A stretch of DNA of 64,000 nt from Sphingomonadales bacterium (GCA_009995225.1 JAACPW010000014.1:1-64000), one strand, 5' to 3'; numbered from the stretch's first letter, positions 1 through 8,700 are shown. The notes: generated from the letters alone by a model not told the origin. Numbers and translations: made by a program.

Positions 1-423
1 GATCTGGTCGAACAGGATCTGCATGTCTGCAACCGTATCGATCGCCACCCCGGCCTTGCCGACATCGCCGACCACGCGCGGGTGATCGCTGTCGTAACCG
101 CGGTGGGTGGCGAGATCGAAGGCGACGCTCAACCCCTTCTGCCCCATCGCCAAGTTGCGGCGGTAGAAGGCGTTGGATTCCTCGGCGGTGGAGAAGCCTG
201 CGTACTGCCGGATGGTCCACGTGCGGCCTGCATACATCGAGGCTTTCACCCCGCGCGTGAAGGGCGCAAAGCCGGGGAGGCCGGGGTCGAAGTCGGCATG
301 GTCTTCGGCCGTGTAAAGCGGCTTGACCGCGATACCTTCAGGCGTTTGCCAAGTCAGGTCGCGGCCCTTCACTTCCTTGGCAGCGAGGGCGTTCCAGTCG
401 GAGAGGGTTGGTTTCTGGGTCAT
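1..423 (-). CDS. scpA: Methylmalonyl-CoA mutase large subunit, N-terminal part (cut by window edge)
   Basis: The first 141 codons of a gene read leftward out of the window. The protein begins [20 protein letters not shown] and contains [32 protein letters not shown] and [12 protein letters not shown], which match the substrate-binding TIM barrel start of B12-dependent methylmalonyl-CoA mutase. The enzyme converts (R)-methylmalonyl-CoA to succinyl-CoA at the end of propionyl-CoA catabolism. It is the most distal visible gene of the pccB-mce-hydratase-scpA operon, separated from the hydratase by a palindromic repeat pair. The ATG at 423 is the only start that gives the usual N-terminus. The B12 domain lies outside the window. 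Confidence 0.93.
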   Translation of the reverse strand, partial: MTQKPTLSDWNALAAKEVKGRDLTWQTPEGIAVKPLYTAEDHADFDPGLPGFAPFTRGVKASMYAGRTWTIRQYAGFSTAEESNAFYRRNLAMGQKGLSVAFDLATHRGYDSDHPRVVGDVGKAGVAIDTVADMQILFDQI

Positions 424-436
424 GGCAATCACATAT

Positions 437-527
437 CCGTTCGGGCTGAGCTTGTCGAAGCCCTGCCCTGCTTCTTGAGCAACGCACCCGAAAAAGAACA
501 GCCCTTCGACAAACTCAGGGCGAACGG
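437..527. repeat. Palindromic repeat pair (REPIN-like), copy 1
   Basis: Two inverted arms, CCGTTCGGGCTGAGCTTGTC near 437 and a reverse-oriented CTTCGACAAACTCAGGGCG ending with CGAACGG at 527, flank about 40 bp of unrelated sequence. It lies between the hydratase and scpA. The same arms recur at 1347-1437 and 21798-21889, always between genes. The arrangement is that of a REP doublet (REPIN), mobilised in other bacteria by RAYT transposases; none is visible here. Confidence 0.85.
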
Positions 528-546
528 GTGTTGGTTTGGCAAAGGC

Positions 547-1332
547 TTACACCCCCTTGAACTCGGCTTTCCGCTTCTGGAGGAAGGCCATCCCGCCCTC
601 CATCGCATCGGCGCTCGCGCCCGCAACCCGCTGCGCTTCGGCCTCGGCGAGCAGCACCATCTGCACATTGTTGTCGAGCGCAGTGGCCAAATTGCGTTTC
701 ATCTGCGCGTAAGCGATGGTCGGGCCGTTCGCCAGCTTCTCCGCCAGTGCGCGGGCTTCTGTCGTCAAGTCGGCATCGTCGACGCATTTGTAGATCAGGC
801 CCCATTCCTCGGCCTGCTCGCCCGAGATTTTTTCGCCCAGCATCATCATACGCGTGGCGCGCGCGCGGCCGATGGCGCGGGCCAGCAGCCAGGTCGACCC
901 ACCATCGGGCACCAGACCGATGTTGACGAAGGCTTGCAGGAAATAGGCGCTGCGGCCAGCGATGGTGAAATCTGCCGCCAGCGCGAGGGAGCACCCCACG
1001 CCCGCCGCCGGGCCGTTAACCGCACAGATCACCGGCACATTCGCGCGGATGAGCTGGCTGATCGCGGGGTTGTAGTGATTGATCAGCGCCTCGTGACTGC
1101 CGCCCTTGCTGCCCAGCGCGCTCCCAGCTCCCCGCGCCGACAGGTCCGCGCCCGAACAGAAGCCCTTGCCCTCGCCCGTGATCAGCACCGCACGCGCATC
1201 GCCCCGATCATAGAAGGCCTGCCCCAACTCGTCCGCCATTTGCGGGGCCATGGCATTGAGCCGCTCTGGGCGGTTGAGGGTGATGGTCAGCAGCGGGCCT
1301 TCCCGTTCTGCGCGGATGGTTTCGTAGGACAT
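547..1332 (-). CDS. Enoyl-CoA hydratase/isomerase family protein (PaaG-like)
   Basis: 261 aa crotonase-fold protein starting MSYETIRAEREGPLLTITLN. The CoA/oxyanion-hole segments LNRPERLNAM (about residue 18), GKGFCSGADLS and NGPAAGVGCSLALAADF are in order, and GLVPDGGSTWLLARAIG carries the acidic residue seen in isomerase-type members such as PaaG. Readable sequence continues in frame upstream to 1611, but that part is antisense to mce and includes the repeat, so the ATG at 1332 is chosen. It sits between mce and scpA in the propionyl-CoA operon, suggesting a short- or branched-chain acyl-CoA substrate; the exact substrate cannot be read from the sequence. Confidence 0.9.
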   Translation of the reverse strand: MSYETIRAEREGPLLTITLNRPERLNAMAPQMADELGQAFYDRGDARAVLITGEGKGFCSGADLSARGAGSALGSKGGSHEALINHYNPAISQLIRANVPVICAVNGPAAGVGCSLALAADFTIAGRSAYFLQAFVNIGLVPDGGSTWLLARAIGRARATRMMMLGEKISGEQAEEWGLIYKCVDDADLTTEARALAEKLANGPTIAYAQMKRNLATALDNNVQMVLLAEAEAQRVAGASADAMEGGMAFLQKRKAEFKGV

Positions 1333-1346
1333 TTTCCAGACAACTC

Positions 1347-1437
1347 CCGTTCGCCCTGAGCTTGTCGAAAGGCCGTTCTTCCTTCGCGCCGGGCTTTTAA
1401 AAAAAGTGCAGGGCTTCGACAAGCTCAGCCCGAACGG
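1347..1437. repeat. Palindromic repeat pair (REPIN-like), copy 2
   Basis: Inverted arms CCGTTCGCCCTGAGCTTGTC (from 1347) and GCTTCGACAAGCTCAGCCCG followed by AACGG (ending 1437), with a short A-tract in the spacer. It occupies the whole gap between mce and the hydratase gene. Same family as 437-527 and 21798-21889. Confidence 0.85.
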
Positions 1438-1444
1438 TTCTATT

Positions 1445-1897
1445 TCAGTTCGACCAGTGCGCGTCCTCGCGCGGGGTCTCCATGATCTCGGTAAGCATCC
1501 CGCCCATGTCTTTGGGATGGACGAAAAAGATCGGGGTACCGTGCGCGCCGATGCGCGTGGGGCCGAGGATGCGCTTGCCCTGCTCCTCAAACTCGGCGCG
1601 GGCTTCGGCAATATCAGGCACTTCGAAGCACAGGTGATGCTGCCCGCCCAAGGGGTTCTTGGCGAGGAAGCCTGCGAGCGTGGAGGCCTCCCCCAGCGGC
1701 TCGATCAGCTCGATCTGCGTGCCGTTCATCGCGCCATCGGCTCCGGGGGTGTCGACGAAGCAGACCTTCACGCCCTGCTCCTCAAGGTCGAAGGGGGTGT
1801 GGATCTTTGTCGCGCCCATCACGTCACGGTAGAACGCGATCGAGTCCGCAATGGAGGGCGTGGCGACCCCGACGTGGTTCAGTCTTCCGAGTTTCAC
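1445..1897 (-). CDS. mce: Methylmalonyl-CoA epimerase
   Basis: 150 aa vicinal-oxygen-chelate protein, the usual length of the family. It starts with GTG at 1897 (MKLGRLNHVGVATPS) and contains the metal-ligand His in LNHVGVA, a second in GGQHHLCFEVPD and a Glu in MLTEIMETPR near the C-terminus. It interconverts (S)- and (R)-methylmalonyl-CoA between the carboxylase (pccB) and mutase (scpA) steps encoded in the same operon. A second, diverged copy of its first 14 codons lies upstream at 2020-2064 on the other side of a repeat, so the present start region may be a replacement of an older one. Confidence 0.93.
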   Translation of the reverse strand: MKLGRLNHVGVATPSIADSIAFYRDVMGATKIHTPFDLEEQGVKVCFVDTPGADGAMNGTQIELIEPLGEASTLAGFLAKNPLGGQHHLCFEVPDIAEARAEFEEQGKRILGPTRIGAHGTPIFFVHPKDMGGMLTEIMETPREDAHWSN

Positions 1898-1918
1898 TGG
1901 CGCATTCCTCTCTCAATT

Positions 1919-2011
1919 CCCGTCATGCTGAACTTGTTTCAGCATCCATTCTTCGGCCTGCTCCGCCGGTGCGTGGGGCGGGATGGACCCTGAAACAAGT
2001 TCAGGGTGACG
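1919..2011. repeat. Palindromic repeat pair of a second family
   Basis: Arms CGTCATGCTGAACTTGTTTC (about 1921) and CTGAAACAAGTTCAGGGTGA (about 1990, reverse orientation) enclose about 40 bp. The inverted-pair layout equals that of the CCGTTCG family but the core is GAACTTGTTTCAG. It separates the intact mce start from the truncated mce 5' copy, so it sits at the breakpoint of that copy. Confidence 0.8.
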
Positions 2012-2019
2012 TGGGTGGT

Positions 2020-2064
2020 TTATGGTGCGGCGACCCCGATCTGATTGAGACGGCCGAGTTTCAT
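2020..2064 (-). pseudogene. Truncated 5' relic of a second mce gene (14 codons)
   Basis: Reading from ATG at 2064 gives [14 protein letters not shown] and then TAA, against MKLGRLNHVGVATPS in the intact gene. Several differences are synonymous third-base changes (GGC/GGA, CGT/AGA, CTC/CTG, AAT/AAC), so the two stretches diverged as coding sequence before one was cut. The relic ends next to the 1919-2011 repeat. Its ATG overlaps the stop of the 33-aa ORF as ATGA, the arrangement expected of the original operon. It encodes nothing useful now. Confidence 0.7.
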
Positions 2065-2162
2065 TGGATGGGATCTCCGTGCATGAACATTCCGCTGTAG
2101 AACATTATCGCGAAAACGATGGCCGCGAGAAGCAGCACAATAGGGACGGCGCGCTTACTCAC
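2061..2162 (-). CDS. 33-aa single-span membrane micro-protein in the propionyl-CoA carboxylase operon
   Basis: A GTG at 2162 overlaps the pccB stop (GTGA) and opens a 33-codon frame whose TGA overlaps the ATG of the mce relic (ATGA). The peptide starts MSKRAVP, then has one hydrophobic span ([17 protein letters not shown]) and ends in a short polar tail with HGDPIQ. The positive N-terminus followed by a hydrophobic stretch predicts N-in membrane insertion. Overlap with both neighbours argues for translational coupling and a real gene. No family is recognised and no function is proposed beyond co-expression with propionyl-CoA carboxylase. Confidence 0.62.
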   Translation of the reverse strand: MSKRAVPIVLLLAAIVFAIMFYSGMFMHGDPIQ

Positions 2163-3691
2163 AGCGGAATATTATCATGCTTCTTCCAAGGGTTCTCCAA
2201 CTGCTTCGTCCGCAGCTTGCGTAGCCCCAGCGCAATCCGCCGCCGCGTCGAATGCGGGTGGATCACTTCGTCGATATAGCCTCGGCTAGCCGCCACGAAG
2301 GGGTTGGCAAACCGGTCTTCGTATTCCTTGGTCTTTTCCGCGATCTTGGCCGCGTCGCCGCGGTCTTGCCGGAAGATGATCTCCACCGCGCCCTTTGCGC
2401 CCATCACCGCGATTTCCGCCGTGGGCCAGGCGTAGTTCAAATCGCCGCGCAGGTGCTTCGATGCCATCACATCATAGGCCCCGCCGTAAGCCTTGCGGGT
2501 GATGACGGTGATCTTGGGCACGGTCGCCTCGGCATAGGCGAACAATAGCTTCGCGCCGTGCTTGATGATCCCGCCCAGTTCCTGCGCGGTGCCGGGGAGG
2601 AAACCGGGGACGTCGACGAAGGTCAGGATCGGAATCTCGAACGCATCGCAGAAGCGCACGAAGCGCGCGGCTTTCTTGGATGAATTGATGTCGAGCACGC
2701 CGGCGAGCACCATCGGCTGGTTCGCCACCACGCCAACGGTGCGGCCTTCCACCCGGCCAAACCCGCACAGGATGTTGCCCGCGTGGGCCGGCTGAATCTC
2801 GAAGAAATCGCCTTCGTCCAGCACCTTGGCGATGACTTCGTGCATGTCATAGGGCTGGTTGGCATTATCGGGGATCAGCGTGTCGAGGCTCATGTCGTGC
2901 CGGTCCCACGCATCGCTGACCGGCAGTTCAGGCGCGCCTTCGCGGTTCGACAAGGGGAGGAAATCAAAGAACCGCCGGGTCGCAAGTAGCGCCTCGATGT
3001 CGTTCTCATAAGCCAAGTCGGCAACGCTGGTCTTTGTCGTATGCGTAATCGCCCCGCCCAGCTCTTCCTGCGTCACAACCTCGTTGGTGACGGTCTTCAC
3101 CACCTCCGGCCCGGTGACGAACATGTAGCTGGAATCCTTCACCATGAAGATGAAGTCGGTCATCGCGGGCGAGTAAACCGCCCCGCCCGCACAGGGCCCC
3201 ATGATCAGGCTGATCTGCGGCACCACGCCGCTGGCGAGGACATTACGCTGGAACACCTCGGCATAGCCGCCAAGGCTCGCCACGCCCTCCTGAATCCGCG
3301 CCCCGCCCGAATCGTTGAGGCCGATCACCGGCGCGCCGACCTTCATCGCGGCGTCCATGACCTTGCAGATCTTCTCGGCATGGCGCTTCGACAGCGAACC
3401 GCCGAACACGGTGAAATCCTGCGAGAACACATACACCAGCCGGCCGTTGATGGTGCCGCTGCCGGTCACCACGCCGTCACCAGGGATACGCTGCGTTTCC
3501 ATGCCGAAGTCGGTGCAGTCGTGCTCGACATAGGTGTCGACTTCTTCGAAGCTCCCTTCGTCGAGCAGCACATCGAGCCGCTCGCGCGCGGTCAGCTTGC
3601 CCTTGGCGTGCTGCGCCTCGATGCGCTTGGCCCCGCCGCCCATCCGGGCAGCTTCGCGGCGACGTTCCATTTCGGCGATGTTGGCGGACAC
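2159..3691 (-). CDS. pccB: Propionyl-CoA carboxylase beta subunit (carboxyltransferase)
   Basis: 510 aa, the usual size for acyl-CoA carboxylase beta chains, starting at GTG 3691. Two crotonase-like halves are visible: the N-half with [46 protein letters not shown] and [14 protein letters not shown], and the C-half with [31 protein letters not shown] and [16 protein letters not shown]. It transfers carboxyl from carboxybiotin to propionyl-CoA to give (S)-methylmalonyl-CoA. It is the first gene of the operon here; the biotin-carrying alpha subunit is not in the window and presumably lies beyond scpA or elsewhere. Confidence 0.95.
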   Translation of the reverse strand: MSANIAEMERRREAARMGGGAKRIEAQHAKGKLTARERLDVLLDEGSFEEVDTYVEHDCTDFGMETQRIPGDGVVTGSGTINGRLVYVFSQDFTVFGGSLSKRHAEKICKVMDAAMKVGAPVIGLNDSGGARIQEGVASLGGYAEVFQRNVLASGVVPQISLIMGPCAGGAVYSPAMTDFIFMVKDSSYMFVTGPEVVKTVTNEVVTQEELGGAITHTTKTSVADLAYENDIEALLATRRFFDFLPLSNREGAPELPVSDAWDRHDMSLDTLIPDNANQPYDMHEVIAKVLDEGDFFEIQPAHAGNILCGFGRVEGRTVGVVANQPMVLAGVLDINSSKKAARFVRFCDAFEIPILTFVDVPGFLPGTAQELGGIIKHGAKLLFAYAEATVPKITVITRKAYGGAYDVMASKHLRGDLNYAWPTAEIAVMGAKGAVEIIFRQDRGDAAKIAEKTKEYEDRFANPFVAASRGYIDEVIHPHSTRRRIALGLRKLRTKQLENPWKKHDNIPL

Positions 3692-3774
3692 GCGGTCGCT
3701 CCTCTTGCATCAAATCCTCTTGCGCACCGCGTTGCCTTAGCGAGCCCGCAGCGTCAACGTGACAAAAGTAGCGG

Positions 3775-4497
3775 TCAGAACCCCAGCGTGATGCGCCGTG
3801 CCAGTGCGGGCGAGATCGAAGCCACGATGCGCAGCAGTCGGGTCATGCCGATATTGGCCTCGTCGCGGCCCTGTTCGATCGCGGCGACGATCTGGCGCGC
3901 GCATTCTTCGGGTGGCATCTTTTTCATCGGGTTACCATCATTCATCTGGGTATCGACGACCGGCGGCAGCGCCTCAATCACCGTGACTGCGGTGTCTTTC
4001 ATCTGTTCGCGCAGAGCCAGCGTGTAAAACCGCAAGCCCGCCTTGGTCGCGCAATAGACCGGCTGGCGTGCGGCAGGCGCGATGGCCAATCCGCTGGTGA
4101 CATTGACGATCGTCGCTTCGGGGCGCGCGCGCAGACTTGGAAGCAGCGCGGTTATCAACCGGATTGGCGCGGAGAGGTTGGTATAGATACCCTCATCCGC
4201 CGCATCGGCGTCGGGCGCGGATTTGCGAAAATCGTGATCGACCAACTGCCCGGCATTGTTGACCAGACCATCGATCTCCCTGCCAGCGAACTGAGCCACC
4301 AGAGCATCGACCCCGTCCGCGTGGGAAAGGTCGGCCGTAACCGCCTCAAACCCCTCGGCACGCATGGCCGCAAGCCTTTCCGGATCGCGGCCGGTCAGGA
4401 TCACATGCGCGCCTTTGGCCTTCATCTGCCGCGCGATCTCGCGTCCGATCCCTGCGCTGCCGCCGGTGAGCAAAACCGTTTTTCCTGCAAGCCGCAT
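3775..4497 (-). CDS. Short-chain dehydrogenase/reductase
   Basis: 240 aa classical SDR starting MRLAGKTVLLTGGSAGIGRE, with the cofactor motif TGGSAGIG at residues 10-17, the acidic TADLSHADG loop, VNNAGQL (NNAG motif) and the catalytic YCATKAG (YxxxK). Readable sequence continues in frame upstream, but the ATG at 4497 gives the normal SDR N-terminus; a GTG lies one codon earlier. An Arg (TGRDPERL) at the end of the second strand region favours NADP. It resembles the DltE-type SDRs of bacteria. Divergent from the flavin oxidoreductase at 4573 with about 70 bp between starts. Substrate unknown. Confidence 0.88.
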   Translation of the reverse strand: MRLAGKTVLLTGGSAGIGREIARQMKAKGAHVILTGRDPERLAAMRAEGFEAVTADLSHADGVDALVAQFAGREIDGLVNNAGQLVDHDFRKSAPDADAADEGIYTNLSAPIRLITALLPSLRARPEATIVNVTSGLAIAPAARQPVYCATKAGLRFYTLALREQMKDTAVTVIEALPPVVDTQMNDGNPMKKMPPEECARQIVAAIEQGRDEANIGMTRLLRIVASISPALARRITLGF

Positions 4498-4572
4498 CAC
4501 GTTCCCCCGTTTCGCTGGCCGGCTTATGAAGACACCTTGCCGCCCGCAAGGCAATAGACGAGACCCGTGCAG

Positions 4573-5682
4573 ATGGAACAGATCGATTTCGTGGTGATCG
4601 GCGGAGGGATTGCCGGATTGAGCTGCGCGGCGCGGCTCGCGGCACATGGCCGTGTGGCGGTGCTGGAAGCCGAAAGCGGCCCTGGCTATCACGCATCGGG
4701 CCGGAGCGTCGCTTTTGCGCATTTCGGCTTGGGCGAGCAGTGCGTGCGGGCGTTGACCGCGCTGAGCCTGCGCGCCTTGGCAGACTTCGGCATGCGGCAT
4801 CCGGCGCTGCATATCGCCAGCGCAGCGCAGGTACCCGCGCTTGATGCGCTGGAGGCAGTGCACCATCAATTCAGCTGCGATTATGCGCGCCTTTCAGGTG
4901 AGCACGCGCAGTCGCTGATGCCGGTATTAAGGGTCGGGTCGGAGCATTGCCATGCCGCGCTGGTGGATTACGGCGCGCTGAAACTTGATACCGACGCGAT
5001 GCTGCAGGCCCACATGGCGACCTTGCGGAGCGGGGGCGGCGCCTTGATCGCTGGCGCGCGGGTGAGCGCGATTGCACGGATAGGCCGCCGCTGGCGCGTC
5101 GAAACAGCGGCACGTGCCTTCACCGCGCCGATCGTGGTCAATGCCGCAGGTGCCTGAGCGGACGTGATTGCACGCCTCGCGGGTGTTACCCCTGTCGGCA
5201 TCCAGCCGCGGCGCCGAACGGTCATCCGCTTCGCCGCGCCCGAAGGTGAGGATGTGCGCCTATGGCCCTTCACCAAGACGGTGGGCGAAGGCTTCTATCT
5301 TCTGCCCGAAGGCCGGAGCGCGTGGCTGGCCTCGTCGATGGATCAGACCCCGTCGGGCCCTTGCGACGCCGCAGCTGAAGAATGCGATATCGCCATCGCC
5401 GCAAACCGTATCGAGCAGGCCACCACCCTGCCCATACGCCCCATCGGCCACACTTGGGCCGGCCTCAAAAGCTTCGCACCCGACGAATTGCCAATCATCG
5501 GCCATGCAGCAGGCGCGCCTGGGTTTGTGTGGGTAGCAGGGCAAGGTGGCGCGGGCTTCCAGACCGCCCCCGCCCTGTCACGCATCGCCGCAGCAAAAGT
5601 GCTGGGCCTCCCATTCCCCGAAGACTGCGCCTCAGCGGGATTGTCAGCGGCAATGTTCAGCCCCGACCGCCTTGGCGCGTGA
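4573..5682 (+). pseudogene. FAD-dependent amine/amino-acid oxidoreductase (DAO family) interrupted by one in-frame TGA
   Basis: The reading frame opens at ATG 4573 (GTG 4567 possible) with the dinucleotide fold DFVVIGGGIAGLSCAARLA, runs to NAAGA, meets TGA at 5155-5157, and continues in the same frame with ADVIARLAGVTPVG, RPIGHTWAGLKSFAPDELP and GQGGAGFQTAPALS to the stop at 5680-5682. Family members read NAAGAWAD at this point, so TGG (Trp) has become TGA. Both halves look otherwise intact at about 370 aa in total. Either a very young pseudogene, a sequencing error, or stop read-through. Expected activity is oxidative deamination of an amino acid or amine; substrate unknown. Confidence 0.8.
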
Positions 5683-5685
5683 CGC

Positions 5686-7038
5686 CTATTTGAACAGCAC
5701 CAGTTCTTCCGCCATCGTCGGGTGGATCGCGACCGTTGCGTCGAAATCGGCCTTGGTCAGGCCAGCCTTCACCGCAATCGCAGCGGCCTGCATGATCTCC
5801 GGCGCTTCAGGGCCGATCATGTGGATGCCCACGATCCGGTCATTCGCCGCATCGACGATCATCTTGTAAAGACTGCGCTCGTTCCGCCCTGCCACCACGT
5901 TCTTCATCGGCCGGAAATCGGATTGGTAAACCTTGATATTGCCCAGCGTGTTGCGTGCTTCGCCTTCGGTCATGCCGACAGCGGCAATCGGCGGGTGGCT
6001 GAACACGGCGCTCGGAACGCAGGAATGGTCGACTGCATAAGGCTCGCACGCCCCGAACACGGAATCGGCAAAGGCCTGACCTTCGCGGATCGCCACCGGG
6101 GTAAGCTGGACACGGTCCGTCACATCACCCACGGCATAAACATGATCGACATTGGTGCGGCTAAACGCATCGACCACGATTTCGCCCCGCTTGCCGACTT
6201 CGACGCCGATGGTTTCCAGCCCGAGCCCTTCAACATTGGGAACGCGGCCCGTGGCCACCATCACGACATCATATTCGCACGCATCCTGACCCGTCAGCTT
6301 GACCAGCAGCGTGCCGTCGCCCTGCTTTTCAACGCTTTCGAACTCGGCATGGAAAAGGAAGTTGATGCCCTTGACCATCGAAATCTGGAGCAGACGGTCA
6401 CGCACGCTCGAATCGTAGCTGCGCAGGATCGTGTCGGACCGGTTGGCGATCGTGACCTTGCAGCCGAATTCGTTGAAAATGCCCGCGAATTCATTGGCGA
6501 TGTAGCCGCCACCCGCGATCAGGATGCGACGCGGCAGGCTTTCGAGATGGAACGCCTCGTTCGAGGTGATGACATGCTCGCTGCCCGGAAATTGCGGCAC
6601 GAAAGGGCGCGCGCCAGTGGCGATCAGGATGTGCCCGGCGGTGACGACCTTCCCGCTCGCCAGCGTGATTTCATGTGCGCCGCTGATGGTGGCGCGTTCG
6701 TTGAAGATGGTGACATCGTGATTGCCAAGAGTCTGGCCGTAAAGCCCCTCAAGCCGGCTGATATCGGTCTGCACCGAATCGCGTAAGGCTGCCCAGTCGA
6801 AGCTTTTCTCGCCGATGGTCCATCCGAAGTGCTGCGCATCGACGAGGTCTTCGGCAAAATGCGCGCCGTAAACCAGCATCTTCTTGGGAACACAGCCGCG
6901 AATGACACAAGTGCCGCCGACGCGGTATTCCTCGGCCACGGCCACCTTGGCGCCGTGGGCGGCCGCCACACGGCTGGCGCGAACCCCGCCTGAACCTGCG
7001 CCGATGGTGAAGAGGTCAAAGTCGTAATCGTCAGCCAT
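5686..7038 (-). CDS. gor: Glutathione-disulfide reductase
   Basis: 450 aa pyridine-nucleotide disulfide oxidoreductase. The FAD site IGAGSGGVRASR is at about residue 10, the redox disulfide is in GGTCVIRGCVPKK (CxxxxC), the NADPH site is GGGYIANEFAG, the second FAD motif is VYAVGDV, and the C-terminal catalytic dyad is in AIHPTMAEE. GRVPNVEGLGL and the short helix after the CxxxxC favour glutathione over lipoamide. It regenerates GSH from GSSG with NADPH. Two ATGs lie at 7041 and 7038; the second has the better distance from GGGAG. Converges on the DAO pseudogene with 3 bp between them. Confidence 0.92.
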   Translation of the reverse strand: MADDYDFDLFTIGAGSGGVRASRVAAAHGAKVAVAEEYRVGGTCVIRGCVPKKMLVYGAHFAEDLVDAQHFGWTIGEKSFDWAALRDSVQTDISRLEGLYGQTLGNHDVTIFNERATISGAHEITLASGKVVTAGHILIATGARPFVPQFPGSEHVITSNEAFHLESLPRRILIAGGGYIANEFAGIFNEFGCKVTIANRSDTILRSYDSSVRDRLLQISMVKGINFLFHAEFESVEKQGDGTLLVKLTGQDACEYDVVMVATGRVPNVEGLGLETIGVEVGKRGEIVVDAFSRTNVDHVYAVGDVTDRVQLTPVAIREGQAFADSVFGACEPYAVDHSCVPSAVFSHPPIAAVGMTEGEARNTLGNIKVYQSDFRPMKNVVAGRNERSLYKMIVDAANDRIVGIHMIGPEAPEIMQAAAIAVKAGLTKADFDATVAIHPTMAEELVLFK

Positions 7039-7132
7039 CATGCGCTCCCGTGGTGTCGGCCTCGCATATGGCCGCACACGGCGGGGGCGACAACCGTGCT
7101 GGCACGAAAAGGCTGCATTCCGACAAACAAAA

Positions 7133-7155
7133 GGCGGGGGTTTTTCGCCCCCGCC
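7133..7155 (-). terminator. Rho-independent terminator of the rhlE-type helicase gene
   Basis: Perfect 8-bp stem GGCGGGGG/CCCCCGCC with a 7-base loop. On the minus strand it is followed by TTTTGTTTG and lies 26 bp past the helicase stop. The other strand also has a T-rich tail, but the gene upstream on that side is transcribed away from it. Confidence 0.88.
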
Positions 7156-7180
7156 TTGTTTATTGAACCTGCGCTAGCGA

Positions 7181-8698
7181 TCAGACGCTGGCAGCACGCG
7201 GACGTCCGCCACCGCCGCCGCCGGGACGACCACGGCCACGACCGCCGCCGCCGCCGTTGCCGCCGGGACGAGCGCCGCCGCCGGGATGACGCCGATCGCC
7301 GCCGCCATTGCCACTCGGGCGGCCCTGACCATTGGCCTGTTGGGGCTTGCGATCACCTTGGGGACGACGTTCACCTTGCGGCGCATTGGCGTCGCGGCGT
7401 TGATCACCCTGCTGTGGACGGCGTTCGCCACGATTGTCACCTTGCGACTTGCGATCACCCTGAGGACGCTGGCCGAGCGGGCGCGGATTGACGCGCTTCA
7501 TCGGAGTGCGGGCAGCAGGCTTGGTCGGGCCTTCGCCTTCCACCACGGCCCGGAAGTTTTCCGGCAATGCCAGCCGCTCAAGCTCGGCGCCGGTGACCTT
7601 GCGGATATCCTTCAGATATGCGCGTTCATCCTCGGCACAAAAGGCAATCGCGATCCCGCTCTTGCCCGCACGCGCGGTACGGCCGATGCGGTGCACGTAT
7701 TGCTCGGGCACATTGGGCAGTTCGTAATTGATGACGTGGCTGACGCCGGGAATGTCGATCCCGCGCGCGGCAACGTCCGTGGCGATCAGCACCGGCACGC
7801 GGGCCTTGCGGAACTCCTCCAGCGCGCGCTGGCGCTGCGGCTGCGACTTGTTGCCGTGGATCGCGTTGGCCGGGATGCCAGCCTGTTCGAGCTTCTTGAC
7901 CACGCGGTCGGCACCATGCTTCGTGCGCGTGAAGATCAGAACGCGCTCAACCGCGCCAGGGACTTCGTGGCGACCCTTCAGGATCATTTCGAGCAGGCTC
8001 AGCTTTTCGTCCTGCTGAACCATGAACAGGTACTGGTCGATCCGTTCTGCTGTGGTGCTTTCCGGAGTCACGGATACCTGCACGGGATTGTTGCAGAAGC
8101 CGCTAACCAGTTCCTTGATCGCCTTGGGCATGGTGGCGCTGAAGAACAGCGTTTGGCGATCCTTTGGTGCCAGTTCGCGGATCTTGCGCAGCGCGTGAAT
8201 GAAGCCAAGGTCGAGCATCTGATCAGCTTCGTCGAGCACGAGCACTTCGATGCCAGAAAGGTTCAGCGCCTTCTGGTCGATCAGGTCGAGCAAACGGCCC
8301 GGCGTGGCCACAAGAATATCGGTGCCGCGGTGCAGCTTGTTGCGATCTTTACCGACAGATGTGCCGCCAACGATGCATTGCACCTTGAGGCCGGCAAGCG
8401 CGCCGTAATCCTTGGCGCTATCAGAAATCTGGACCGCCAATTCGCGCGTCGGCGCCAGAACCAGCATCCGGCAGGACTTGAACGGGATCTGCTTGTCCGC
8501 TTCGCGCAGACGATCAATGCTGGGGAGCATGAAGGCAGCAGTCTTGCCCGTGCCGGTCTGCGCAATGCCAAGCAGATCGCGGCCCTTGAGAACGGCCGGA
8601 ATGGCCTGTTCCTGGATCGGCGTGGGTGTGGTGTAGCCTTTAAGGTCGAGGGCTTGAAGAACGGGCTGCGACAGTCCGAGTTCGGCAAAAGTTGTCAT
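7181..8698 (-). CDS. rhlE: DEAD-box ATP-dependent RNA helicase (RhlE-type)
   Basis: 505 aa starting MTTFAELGLSQPVLQALDLKG. All helicase motifs appear in order: Q motif TPTPIQEQAIP, motif I AQTGTGKT, Ia PTRELA, Ib TPGRLLD, II DEAD, III SAT, IV IFTRTKHGAD, V ATDVAARGID, VI HRIGRTARAG. The last 140 residues are low-complexity, with repeated QGD/RRPQ units and a Gly/Arg-rich tail, typical of RNA-binding extensions of RhlE/CsdA helicases in sphingomonads. It remodels RNA in the degradosome or in ribosome assembly. Preceded by a strong-looking promoter and a leader of about 175 nt. Confidence 0.92.
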   Translation of the reverse strand: MTTFAELGLSQPVLQALDLKGYTTPTPIQEQAIPAVLKGRDLLGIAQTGTGKTAAFMLPSIDRLREADKQIPFKSCRMLVLAPTRELAVQISDSAKDYGALAGLKVQCIVGGTSVGKDRNKLHRGTDILVATPGRLLDLIDQKALNLSGIEVLVLDEADQMLDLGFIHALRKIRELAPKDRQTLFFSATMPKAIKELVSGFCNNPVQVSVTPESTTAERIDQYLFMVQQDEKLSLLEMILKGRHEVPGAVERVLIFTRTKHGADRVVKKLEQAGIPANAIHGNKSQPQRQRALEEFRKARVPVLIATDVAARGIDIPGVSHVINYELPNVPEQYVHRIGRTARAGKSGIAIAFCAEDERAYLKDIRKVTGAELERLALPENFRAVVEGEGPTKPAARTPMKRVNPRPLGQRPQGDRKSQGDNRGERRPQQGDQRRDANAPQGERRPQGDRKPQQANGQGRPSGNGGGDRRHPGGGARPGGNGGGGGRGRGRPGGGGGGRPRAASV

Positions 8699-8700
8699 AG

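Noticed and set aside
5155..5157. Selenocysteine reading of the in-frame TGA
   Set aside because: Family has Trp, not Cys, at this site and no selenocysteine-type hairpin is evident directly after the codon; nonsense mutation is simpler.
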